In this document: piece by piece, positions 1 through 5,383 of the stretch
How the letters are laid out: each line of letters begins with the position of its first letter
Position numbering within the stretch: the stretch's first letter is position 1
NCBI GenBank assembly: GCA_009782025.1
Contig: WQUQ01000110.1
Location: 1 to 5,850, forward strand
Reading direction: 5' to 3'
DNA from: Desulfobulbus sp.
GTDB taxonomy: Bacteria; Pseudomonadota; Gammaproteobacteria; Burkholderiales; Rhodocyclaceae
DNA length: 5,850 nt
The notes under the pieces: model-generated
The model's input: the letters and a program-made list of their open reading frames with translations, nothing else
What the model was told of the DNA's origin: nothing
Database searches by the model: none
Position numbers and translations under genes: made by a program

Positions 1-1
1 A

Positions 2-76
2 GTCATGCTGCGCGTAGTCGCAGCATCCATGCGGTTTGTGGATTCTGCGACTACGCTTCGCTACGCGCAGAATGAC
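2..76. repeat. REP/BIME-like pair of opposed hairpins
   Basis: Two hairpins lie back to back. The first pairs ATGCTGCG (5-12) with CGCAGCAT (19-26) around a 6-nt loop. The second pairs ATTCTGCG (42-49) with CGCAGAAT (66-73) around a 16-nt loop. The reverse complement of 2-28 aligns with 40-76 apart from two substitutions and a 10-bp insertion (TTCGCTACGC) in the second copy, so these are two inverted copies of one unit. The two substitutions are the two sides of one base pair: G-C in the first hairpin and T-A in the second. This looks like a dispersed extragenic palindrome of the REP/BIME kind, sited just upstream of dnaQ. In RNA it could also act as a weak terminator or stability element for an upstream gene, but no T tract follows it. 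Copies elsewhere in the genome cannot be seen from here. Confidence 0.75.
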
Positions 77-114
77 AAACTCCTTAAGTGAACCGTATTG
101 AGACTAGACCCGCC

Positions 115-825
115 ATGCGCCAGATCGTCCTCGACACCGAAACTACCGGCCTCGACCCCAGCCAGGGCCACCGCATCATTGAAATCGCCGGCATCGAGAT
201 GGTCAATCGCCGCCTCACCGGCCGCCACCTGCACAAATACATCGACCCGGAGCGCGAGATCGACGAGGGGGCGCAGGCGGTGCATGGCATCACGCGGGAA
301 TTCCTCGCCGGCAAGCCGAAATTCGCCGACATCGCCGACGAGTTTCTCGAATTCATCAACGGTGCCGAACTCATCATCCACAACGCCCCGTTCGACCTCG
401 GCTTTCTCAACGCCGAGTTGCGCCGCCTCGACCGCGTGCCGGTCGAAACCGTCTGCAACGGCGTCACCGACACGCTGAAACTGGCCAGGGAATTGCATCC
501 CGCCAAGCGCAACAGCCTCGATGCGCTGTGCGAACGCTACGAGATCGACAATTCCAGCCGCACCCTGCACGGCGCTTTGCTCGATACCGAGTTGCTGGCC
601 GACGTGTTCCTGGCCATGACGCGCGGCCAGAACAGCCTGATGATCGAGCCGGACGCCGCGCCGCGCCGGCAACTCGGAGCCGACGGCCAGGTTCGCCAGC
701 GCGGCCCGCTCCTGGTCCGCCGCGCCTCGGCCGAGGAACTGGCCGAGCACGAGCGCCTGCTGGCCGCCATCGATCAGGAATCGAAGGGTGCCTGCATCTG
801 GCTGGCGAAGCCAGGGGCCGCCTGA
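115..825 (+). CDS. dnaQ: DNA polymerase III epsilon subunit (3'-5' proofreading exonuclease)
   Basis: This is the proofreading subunit of the replicative polymerase core, removing misincorporated 3' nucleotides while bound to the alpha subunit. The ATG start gives 236 aa, close to the E. coli protein (about 243 aa). DEDDh exonuclease residues are visible: D7 and E9 in the motif DTETTG, D94 in HNAPFD, and H152 and D157 in HGALLD. These are the equivalents of E. coli D12, E14, D103, H162 and D167. QNSLMI (about residues 172-177) sits where E. coli has its beta-clamp-binding motif. The C-terminal stretch from EELAEHERLL to CIWLA matches the E. coli tail that contacts alpha. A GTG at 88 would add nine residues, but the ATG puts M directly before RQIVLDTETTG, as in relatives. 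Neither start has a strong Shine-Dalgarno sequence. The gene lies just after the hairpin repeat, and no convincing promoter is visible. Confidence 0.96.
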   Translation: MRQIVLDTETTGLDPSQGHRIIEIAGIEMVNRRLTGRHLHKYIDPEREIDEGAQAVHGITREFLAGKPKFADIADEFLEFINGAELIIHNAPFDLGFLNAELRRLDRVPVETVCNGVTDTLKLARELHPAKRNSLDALCERYEIDNSSRTLHGALLDTELLADVFLAMTRGQNSLMIEPDAAPRRQLGADGQVRQRGPLLVRRASAEELAEHERLLAAIDQESKGACIWLAKPGAA

Positions 826-839
826 ATCTCGCCGTGCTT

Positions 840-845
840 TATGAT
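840..845 (+). promoter_or_regulatory. Possible -10 element for apeB
   Basis: TATGAT, a 5/6 match to TATAAT, lies in the 73-bp gap between dnaQ and apeB, about 53 bases before the apeB ATG. No recognisable -35 hexamer sits 16-18 bases upstream, where the sequence is the GC-rich 3' end of dnaQ. The call rests on the -10 alone and is weak. Without it, apeB would be read from upstream. Confidence 0.22.
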
Positions 846-898
846 GACCGGGTTGCACGCATTCTGCTCGACCTCTGCCAGTCCCAAGGAAAACGCGC

Positions 899-2230
899 AT
901 GAACATCCCCGCCGCCGCCCGCGCCCAAGCGCAGGATCTGCTTGACTTCATCGCCGCCAGCCCCAGCCCCTGGCATGCCGTTCGGGAATGCGAGCGGCGG
1001 CTGCAAGCGGCCGGCTTCAGCCGCCGCGAAGAAAGCGAACGCTGGACGCTGACGCCCGGTAGCCGCCATTACACGGTGCGCGACGGCGCGTCGCTGATCG
1101 CCTTCAGCGTCGGCGCGGAAGCCGCAGCCGGCCTGACGCTGATCGGCGCCCACACCGATTCGCCCGGTCTGCGCCTGAAGCCGAAGCCGGCCGAGGTTGC
1201 GGGCGGCATGCTGCGCCTCGGCGTCGAGGTCTACGGCAGCCCGCTGCTCGCCACCTTCGCCGACCGTGATCTGGCGCTGGCCGGCCGCGTCACCGTCCGC
1301 GCCGGCGACGGCTTCGAGAGCCATCTGGTGCATTGCGAGCAGCCCTTGCTGCGCCTGCCCAATCTGGCCATTCACATGAACCGCGAGGTCAACGAGGCCG
1401 GCCTGAAATTCAACAAACAAACCGAACTGCCGCTGCTGCTCGGCGTCGCCGCCGACGGCGCAAACGCCGAAGCGCGTTTGCGCCAGCCGCTGGCCGACCG
1501 GCTTGGCGTCGATCCCGCCGATCTGCTGACCTGGGAACTGGTCGCCTGCGATACGCAAAAAGGCTGTTTCTGGGGCGTCGATGGCGAATTCATCGCCGCC
1601 AGTCAACTCGACAACCTGGCCTCCTGCCACGCCGCGTTGACCGCGCTGCTGGCCGCGCCGCCCGCCGTTTCACCCAGCAGCGGCACGCGCCTGATCGCCC
1701 TTTTCGACCATGAAGAAGTCGGCAGCGAAAGCGCCGCCGGCGCCGGCGGCAGCTTCGTCGCCGATGTCGTCGCCCGGCTCGCCGCCAGCGCCGGACTCGA
1801 TGCCGAGGATCAACGGCGGATGCTGGCGCAGAGCTTCTTCATCAGCGCCGACATGGCGCACGCCTGGCATCCCAATTTCCCCGCCGCCTACGAACCCGGC
1901 CATCACGTGCTGGTCAACGGCGGGCCGGTCATCAAGAGCAACGCCAACCAGCGCTACAGCACCACCGCCGCCAGCGCCGCCCGCTTCATGAGCTTTTGCG
2001 CCAGGGCCGGCATCCCCTGCCAGCAATACACCCACCGCACCGACCTCGGCTGCGGCAGCACCATCGGCCCGATCGTCGCCGCCCGCCTGGGGCTGGCCAG
2101 CGTCGACATCGGCTCGCCGCTGTGGGCCATGCACAGCCTCCGCGAAAGCGCCGGCGTCCTCGACCATGCCTACCTGATCGCCGCGCTGACCGAAGCTTTC
2201 ACAGGCCAGGGCGGGGCGGCGGCGCGGTGA
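899..2230 (+). CDS. apeB: M18 family zinc aminopeptidase (aspartyl aminopeptidase-like)
   Basis: This is a cytosolic dinuclear-zinc exopeptidase of MEROPS family M18, which removes N-terminal residues (often acidic) from peptides and serves in peptide turnover. It has 443 aa, near the usual 430 or so. The M18 landmarks are in order: GAHTDSPGLRLKP (H85 zinc ligand, D87), AIHMNREVNEAG (H159), SQLDNLAS (D238, bridging ligand), FDHEEVGSES (E272 general base, E273 ligand), ISADMAHAWHPN (D318 ligand), and WAMHSLRESAG near the C-terminus (H412 ligand). Roles are assigned by correspondence with the human aspartyl aminopeptidase. All expected metal residues are present, so the enzyme should be active. 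AAGGA at 886-890, eight bases before the ATG, supports the start. The stop overlaps the start of the membrane AraC gene by 4 bp (GTGA). Substrate preference cannot be read from the sequence. Confidence 0.95.
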   Translation: MNIPAAARAQAQDLLDFIAASPSPWHAVRECERRLQAAGFSRREESERWTLTPGSRHYTVRDGASLIAFSVGAEAAAGLTLIGAHTDSPGLRLKPKPAEVAGGMLRLGVEVYGSPLLATFADRDLALAGRVTVRAGDGFESHLVHCEQPLLRLPNLAIHMNREVNEAGLKFNKQTELPLLLGVAADGANAEARLRQPLADRLGVDPADLLTWELVACDTQKGCFWGVDGEFIAASQLDNLASCHAALTALLAAPPAVSPSSGTRLIALFDHEEVGSESAAGAGGSFVADVVARLAASAGLDAEDQRRMLAQSFFISADMAHAWHPNFPAAYEPGHHVLVNGGPVIKSNANQRYSTTAASAARFMSFCARAGIPCQQYTHRTDLGCGSTIGPIVAARLGLASVDIGSPLWAMHSLRESAGVLDHAYLIAALTEAFTGQGGAAAR

Positions 2231-3255
2231 CCTCGCTCGCCCTCCTGCTCATCGGCTATTCGCTGTTCAGCGCCCTGTCGCTGGCGCTGACGCATTTTTG
2301 CGCCGAGCATTACGAAGGCCAGGCCGCCTCGAGGCGCATGGGGCTGTTGCTGCTGCTCGCCCTGAGCGGCTTGCAGATCGCCCATTTCGCCTGGCTCCAT
2401 CTCGGCTGGCCGTGGATCGTCTCGCCGCTTTATCGCGCCCTGCTGTTCGCAGTGGCGCCGGTTTTTTTCCTCTACAGCCAGCCGCTGCTGCGCCCGCAGG
2501 CGCCAGCGGCGTTCAGTCCGGCGCGGCTGGCGCACATGCTGCCCATCCTCGCCGCCCCCGCGCTGACGCCCGCCGTCGCCCTGCCGCTGGCTTTCATCGC
2601 CGGGAGCGCCTATCTGCTCTGGCTGGCCCGCAGCCTCTACGCCCTGCGGCGCGAGCGCGCCAATTTCCGGCTGGAAATGGCATTGCTGGGCGGCGTGTTC
2701 GCCATCGCCATCGCCGTCGCGCTGCTCGGAATCATGCAAACAGCATTGCCGGACAAGCTCTTTTTCAGCCTTTACGCCAGCGCCATCGGCATCGCCTTTT
2801 TCCTCGCGCAGACGACGCTCAACCGCCGCCCGCAACTGTCCTCCGAAATCAGCGAAACGGCGCGCGCCCTCTACGCCAACTCGACCTTGGTCAACATCGA
2901 CTGCGACGCGGCGCTGGCCAGGCTGGACGCCCTGATGCAAGACGAGCGGATTTTCGCCGACCCGGATCTCAGCCTGGCGAAACTCGCGCAACGCCTGTCG
3001 CTCACCCCCCACCAGTTGTCGGAATTGATGAACAGCCGCCTGGGCAAGGGATTTTCCCGCACCCTGCGCGAACAGCGGGTCGCCGCCGCCAAAACCATGC
3101 TCCGCGCCGAACCCTCCGCCTCGGTGCTGGCGGTCGGCCTGAGCGTCGGCTTTGCGGCGCAATCGAGCTTCTACGAAGCCTTCCGCGAAATCGAAGGCGT
3201 CACGCCGGGCAAATACCGCAGCCTGCATGCGCGGGAGAAAATGGTTTCGCGTTGA
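2227..3255 (+). CDS. Membrane-embedded AraC family transcriptional regulator
   Basis: The protein has 342 aa. The N-terminal half is strongly hydrophobic, with about six predicted membrane segments: near residues 3-22, 38-57, 64-84, 100-134 (perhaps two), 150-171 and 178-197. A soluble linker follows, then a C-terminal AraC-type domain from about residue 240 to 335. Both helix-turn-helix units are visible: LAKLAQRLSLTPHQLSELMN (first) and the stretch from ASVLAVGLSVGF through SSFYEAFREIEG ending TPGKYR (second, the classic AraC signature). It is probably a one-component receptor that senses a signal in or across the inner membrane and binds DNA directly; ligand and targets are unknown. I chose the GTG at 2227, which overlaps the apeB stop (GTGA), because it keeps the first membrane helix whole. 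The frame stays open upstream, but that part is an Arg/Pro/His-rich shadow of apeB. Coupling to apeB suggests co-expression. Confidence 0.88.
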   Translation: MTSLALLLIGYSLFSALSLALTHFCAEHYEGQAASRRMGLLLLLALSGLQIAHFAWLHLGWPWIVSPLYRALLFAVAPVFFLYSQPLLRPQAPAAFSPARLAHMLPILAAPALTPAVALPLAFIAGSAYLLWLARSLYALRRERANFRLEMALLGGVFAIAIAVALLGIMQTALPDKLFFSLYASAIGIAFFLAQTTLNRRPQLSSEISETARALYANSTLVNIDCDAALARLDALMQDERIFADPDLSLAKLAQRLSLTPHQLSELMNSRLGKGFSRTLREQRVAAAKTMLRAEPSASVLAVGLSVGFAAQSSFYEAFREIEGVTPGKYRSLHAREKMVSR

Positions 3256-3277
3256 CAACGAAGATGGCATCAATAAA
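3252..3277 (+). promoter_or_regulatory. Candidate promoter of the toxin-antitoxin cassette
   Basis: A perfect -35 hexamer TTGACA (3252-3257) covers the stop codon of the AraC gene. An AT-rich AATAAA (3272-3277) could be the -10, but the spacing is only 14 bases and the match is 4/6. The -35 lies in the palindrome GTTGACAAC (3251-3259), and GTTGTC (3286-3291) is the inverted partner of GACAAC (3254-3259). GTCATGAC (3302-3309), an 8-bp palindrome, covers the antitoxin start. Such palindromes would suit binding of the antitoxin to its own promoter, as known for Phd. This is inferred from position only. Confidence 0.4.
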
Positions 3278-3304
3278 GTGGGGATGTTGTCCAATTTACG
3301 GGTC

Positions 3305-3577
3305 ATGACGATGCAAACTCTCTCATCCGCCAAGGTGCAAGCCAACTTTGGCGAAGCAGCGGACATTGCCAAGGGCGGCGAACCTGTCGCCATCACGCAG
3401 CATGGCCGCCCGACGCTCATGCTTGTGTCGTACAAGGAAGGCGCTGAAATGCTCCGGCTGCGCAACATCGCGCGCATCAACGGTTACATGGCCGAGCGGC
3501 GCGATCACATGCCGGCGGACGCACCCATCCTGAGCATGGACGACATCAGCGATCTGCTTCGTGAACTCCGCGCGTAA
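3305..3577 (+). CDS. Phd/YefM family antitoxin
   Basis: This small protein of 90 aa probably neutralises the adjacent PIN toxin and represses its own promoter. The N-terminal half has the Phd/YefM pattern: short beta start (MQTLSSAKVQANF), a helix (GEAADIAKGGE), then PVAITQHGRPTLMLVSYKEG, the hallmark 'xxITxxGxPxxxLVSxxx' strand and turn. The C-terminal half, from about residue 50, is charged and helical and ends in MDDISDLLRELRA, the part expected to wrap the toxin. ATGs at 3305 and 3311 are both plausible and neither has a strong Shine-Dalgarno; an ATG at 3284 is a third option. The frame stays open back to 3152, but that portion lies inside the AraC gene and is rejected. The last 17 bases overlap the toxin start, so translation is likely coupled. 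Confidence 0.85.
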   Translation: MTMQTLSSAKVQANFGEAADIAKGGEPVAITQHGRPTLMLVSYKEGAEMLRLRNIARINGYMAERRDHMPADAPILSMDDISDLLRELRA

Positions 3578-4007
3578 GCGGCTCGTCATCGACAGCAACG
3601 TCCTCGTCAGCGCCGCCGTCTACCCCGACTCGCCTGCCGCGCTGGCCTATGTGACGGCGGCTCTCTGCTGCGATCTCTATGCCAGCCAGGAGACGCTCGC
3701 CGAAATCGAGCAGGTTTTGCTGCGCCCGAAGTTTGACCGCTATTTCGCGGCAGGCGGGCCAACGCGGGAGCGTTTCCTGAGCGATTACCGGGCGCTCGTC
3801 AACGTGGCCGAAGTGACAGAAGCCGTTACCGACTGTCCTGACCCCAAGGACAACCGCTTTCTGTCTCTGGCCCTCTCCGTCGGGGCCGAGATGATCGTGT
3901 CAGGCGACCGCAGGCATCTTTTGCCCATGCACCCGTATCGCGGCATCGCCATCCTCTCGTGCGAGGCGTTTCTTCGGACGTTGACGGCGGCGAAAGCGCC
4001 TCAATAA
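3561..4007 (+). CDS. PIN-domain ribonuclease toxin of a type II toxin-antitoxin system
   Basis: This 148-aa protein of the 'putative toxin-antitoxin system toxin component, PIN family' type (COG1569-like) is expected to be a metal-dependent endoribonuclease held inactive by the upstream antitoxin. The acidic PIN residues are visible: D11 in LVIDSNVLVSA, E48 in ETLAEIEQVLLRPKF, D97 in PDPKDNRFLSLAL and D116 in IVSGDRRHLL. The set is complete, so nothing suggests decay. The start is a GTG inside the antitoxin gene, placed so that the protein opens with a short basic stretch before the first beta strand, as usual in the family. No good Shine-Dalgarno precedes it, which fits coupled translation that keeps the toxin below the antitoxin. 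The RNA target cannot be inferred. An intrinsic terminator follows about 30 bases after the stop. Confidence 0.88.
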   Translation: MNSARKRLVIDSNVLVSAAVYPDSPAALAYVTAALCCDLYASQETLAEIEQVLLRPKFDRYFAAGGPTRERFLSDYRALVNVAEVTEAVTDCPDPKDNRFLSLALSVGAEMIVSGDRRHLLPMHPYRGIAILSCEAFLRTLTAAKAPQ

Positions 4008-4035
4008 ACCGGACATCGGCAAATCCGACGCCAGC

Positions 4036-4057
4036 GGGCGGCAAAGCGCCGCTTTTT
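4036..4057 (+). terminator. Intrinsic terminator after the toxin gene
   Basis: GCGGC (4038-4042) and GCCGC (4048-4052) form a GC-only stem around the loop AAAGC and are followed directly by five T (4053-4057). Two G-T pairs can extend the base. It lies 28 bases downstream of the PIN toxin stop codon and would end the toxin-antitoxin transcript. Confidence 0.75.
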
Positions 4058-4082
4058 GCTGCGCATTGATCTTTTCGGAACA

Positions 4083-4118
4083 AAAAACCGCTCCGTTTCG
4101 ATCGAAGCGGAGGTTTTT
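4083..4118. terminator. Bidirectional-looking intrinsic terminator
   Basis: AAAAACC (4083-4089) pairs with GGTTTTT (4112-4118), TCCG (4092-4095) with CGGA (4108-4111), T4096 with G4107 (wobble) and TTC (4097-4099) with GAA (4104-4106), leaving loop GATC and a 2-nt bulge at 4090-4091. The A tract on the left and T tract on the right mean that either strand reads as stem plus U tract. No minus-strand gene ends here, so on the + strand it acts as a second stop between the toxin cassette and the membrane-protein operon. Confidence 0.7.
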
Positions 4119-4140
4119 GCCGGCCCCGGCGGCCACAGTG

Positions 4141-4169
4141 GAAGCTCCAACGACACGCAAAGGAGCTTT
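4141..4169 (+). promoter_or_regulatory. Hairpin masking the ribosome binding site of the membrane-protein operon
   Basis: AAGCTCC (4142-4148) is the exact reverse complement of GGAGCTT (4162-4168), and a G-T pair adds an eighth step (4141/4169). The 13-nt loop is AACGACACGCAAA. The right arm contains the GGAG of the Shine-Dalgarno AAAGGAG (4159-4165), which ends seven bases before the ATG at 4173. In the leader RNA the fold would hide the ribosome binding site, so translation of the first gene could be conditional. The pairing is seen directly; a regulatory role is inferred. Confidence 0.4.
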
Positions 4170-4172
4170 GCC

Positions 4173-4517
4173 ATGAATGCCTATATCCTGCTGTTTGCCG
4201 AACTTGCCGCCAGCGTTGGCCTGAGTCTGGCGGTGTTGTGGGCGCTGTCGCGCCCGCTGGTGAATGTGTTGCGCCTGGTGTGCCCGGATGAGCAGGCCGC
4301 CGTTTTCTGGCTGAGTTACACGCGGGTGATGCTGACGATCACGCCGCTCTTGTTCGTGCTGATCGTGAGCGTTTTCTCGCGCTTCGACAACCCGTTGGGC
4401 GATATGCGTCTGGCGCTCATTGCGGCCTTGGCGGGATTGGTGCTCGGCCTCTGGTCAATCGGTAAACGGATCGAGCCTTTCACCACCCAAGACGGACAGA
4501 CAATGGAGGCGCCATGA
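4173..4517 (+). CDS. Small three-helix membrane protein of unknown function
   Basis: I do not recognise a named family for this 114-aa protein. It has three clear hydrophobic segments: about residues 4-26, 51-69 and 79-97. Between the first two is an amphipathic stretch with a lone C37 and FWLSYTRVML (45-54). A short polar tail (KRIEPFTTQDGQTMEAP) follows the third helix. It is presumably an inner-membrane protein. The start is well supported by AAAGGAG at 4159-4165 with a 7-nt spacer. The open frame continues upstream to 4056 but runs through the terminator hairpin and is not coding. It is the first gene of an operon; its stop overlaps the start of the SDR gene (ATGA). The Shine-Dalgarno lies in a possible hairpin. 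Its constant company with an SDR protein and a DUF2269 protein suggests a shared membrane-related job, not further defined. Confidence 0.82.
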   Translation: MNAYILLFAELAASVGLSLAVLWALSRPLVNVLRLVCPDEQAAVFWLSYTRVMLTITPLLFVLIVSVFSRFDNPLGDMRLALIAALAGLVLGLWSIGKRIEPFTTQDGQTMEAP

Positions 4518-5383
4518 ACGTGCTGCTTACCGGCGCCAGCGGTTTCATTGGCCGCAATGTCGCCGCCGTTCTCGCCCGGGCGGGCCATCACGTCCGCCCC
4601 CTGTCGCGCCGGCACGGCGCGGATGCCTCCCGCATGCTGACGCCCGCCGACTGGCTGGCGCATCTGGATGGCATCGATGCAGTGGTGAATTGCATCGGTA
4701 TCATCGGCGAAACCCGGACGCAACATTTCGCGCCGCTGCACACGCTGGCCCCCATCGCGCTGTTTCGGGCCTGCGCGGCGAAGGGCGTTCGCCGCGTGGT
4801 GCAGGTCTCGGGAATCGGAACCGACGAGAGGGCGTTTTCCGCCTATCACCTGAGCAAGCGCGCGGCGGACGATTTTTTGCGCGCCCTCGATGTGGACTGG
4901 ATCGTGCTGCGCCCCTCGCTCGTCTATGGCGCGGGCGGCGGCAGCGCCGCGTTTTTCATGCGCCTGGCGCGGCTGCCGCTGATTCCTGTCGTGGGTGACG
5001 GGCGGCAGCCGATACAACCTGTTCACGTCAGCGACGTGGCCGCCGCCGCGCTGTGCGGCCTGACGGCGGCAGGCAAGCAAACGATCGATGTCGCCGGGCC
5101 GGAAACCATCACCTTCAGTGAATGGCTGCAACGCCTGCGCGAAGCACAAGGTCTGCCGCGCGCGCGCCTGCTGCGCATGCCCTTTGCGGCAACCCTGGCG
5201 CTGTCATATCTGGGAAGCTGTCTCAGCCCGATGATGCGCCCGGACAATATGCGCGTACTCAATGCCGCTGCCACTTTCCAGGCCGATACGCAGCCGCTCA
5301 CGCGCTTGCTCGGACGCGAACCCATACCGTTCGCGCCGCAACTTCTGTTTGCTGATGCCATGTCGAGAAGAAAACCATCATGA
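4514..5383 (+). CDS. Atypical SDR / NAD-dependent epimerase-like protein
   Basis: This 289-aa protein has a Rossmann fold. The nucleotide-binding motif TGASGFIG lies at residues 6-13, right after the first beta strand. VVNCIGI (57-63) is the usual strand-4 motif, VVQVSGIG (95-102) strand 5, YHLSK gives the Y111/K115 pair of the active site, and LRPSLVYGAG (132-141) is the post-strand-6 motif. IQPVHVSDVAAA further on is typical of extended and atypical SDRs. The overall look is closest to the NDUFA9-like/NAD(P)H-binding atypical SDRs, which often bind dinucleotide without a known reaction. Here Y and K are both present, so catalysis is possible; the substrate is unknown. GGAGG at 4505-4509 sits four bases before the ATG. 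The gene overlaps both neighbours by 4 bp, so the three proteins are probably made together. Confidence 0.88.
   Translation: MNVLLTGASGFIGRNVAAVLARAGHHVRPLSRRHGADASRMLTPADWLAHLDGIDAVVNCIGIIGETRTQHFAPLHTLAPIALFRACAAKGVRRVVQVSGIGTDERAFSAYHLSKRAADDFLRALDVDWIVLRPSLVYGAGGGSAAFFMRLARLPLIPVVGDGRQPIQPVHVSDVAAAALCGLTAAGKQTIDVAGPETITFSEWLQRLREAQGLPRARLLRMPFAATLALSYLGSCLSPMMRPDNMRVLNAAATFQADTQPLTRLLGREPIPFAPQLLFADAMSRRKPS

Noticed and set aside
88..114. GTG at 88 as the dnaQ start
   Set aside because: It adds nine residues with no family match and no Shine-Dalgarno; the ATG at 115 matches the usual N-terminus. It cannot be fully excluded.
61..951. Long minus-strand open frame opposite dnaQ
   Set aside because: It mirrors a confidently identified dnaQ, resembles no family and is a typical by-product of high GC third positions.
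1725..1755. GCCGCCGGCGCC-type run in apeB as a possible repeat or hairpin element
   Set aside because: It encodes the conserved Ala/Gly-rich segment after the HEEVGSES motif and is explained by codon bias.
1996..2226. 77-residue N-terminal extension of the AraC regulator
   Set aside because: It lies wholly inside apeB in another frame and is an Arg/Pro/His-rich shadow; the GTG at 2227 gives a natural membrane start.
3152..3304. Extended start of the antitoxin inside the AraC gene
   Set aside because: The added residues are a shadow of the AraC HTH region, and Phd/YefM proteins begin close to the MQTLSS segment.
2170..3480. 436-codon minus-strand open frame opposite the AraC gene and antitoxin
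   Set aside because: It spans three convincingly coding + strand genes and has a low-complexity Gln/Arg/Gly composition without recognisable domains.
4056..4172. Upstream extension of the three-helix membrane protein
   Set aside because: It would be translated through the terminator hairpin at 4083-4118, and the strong Shine-Dalgarno points to the ATG at 4173.
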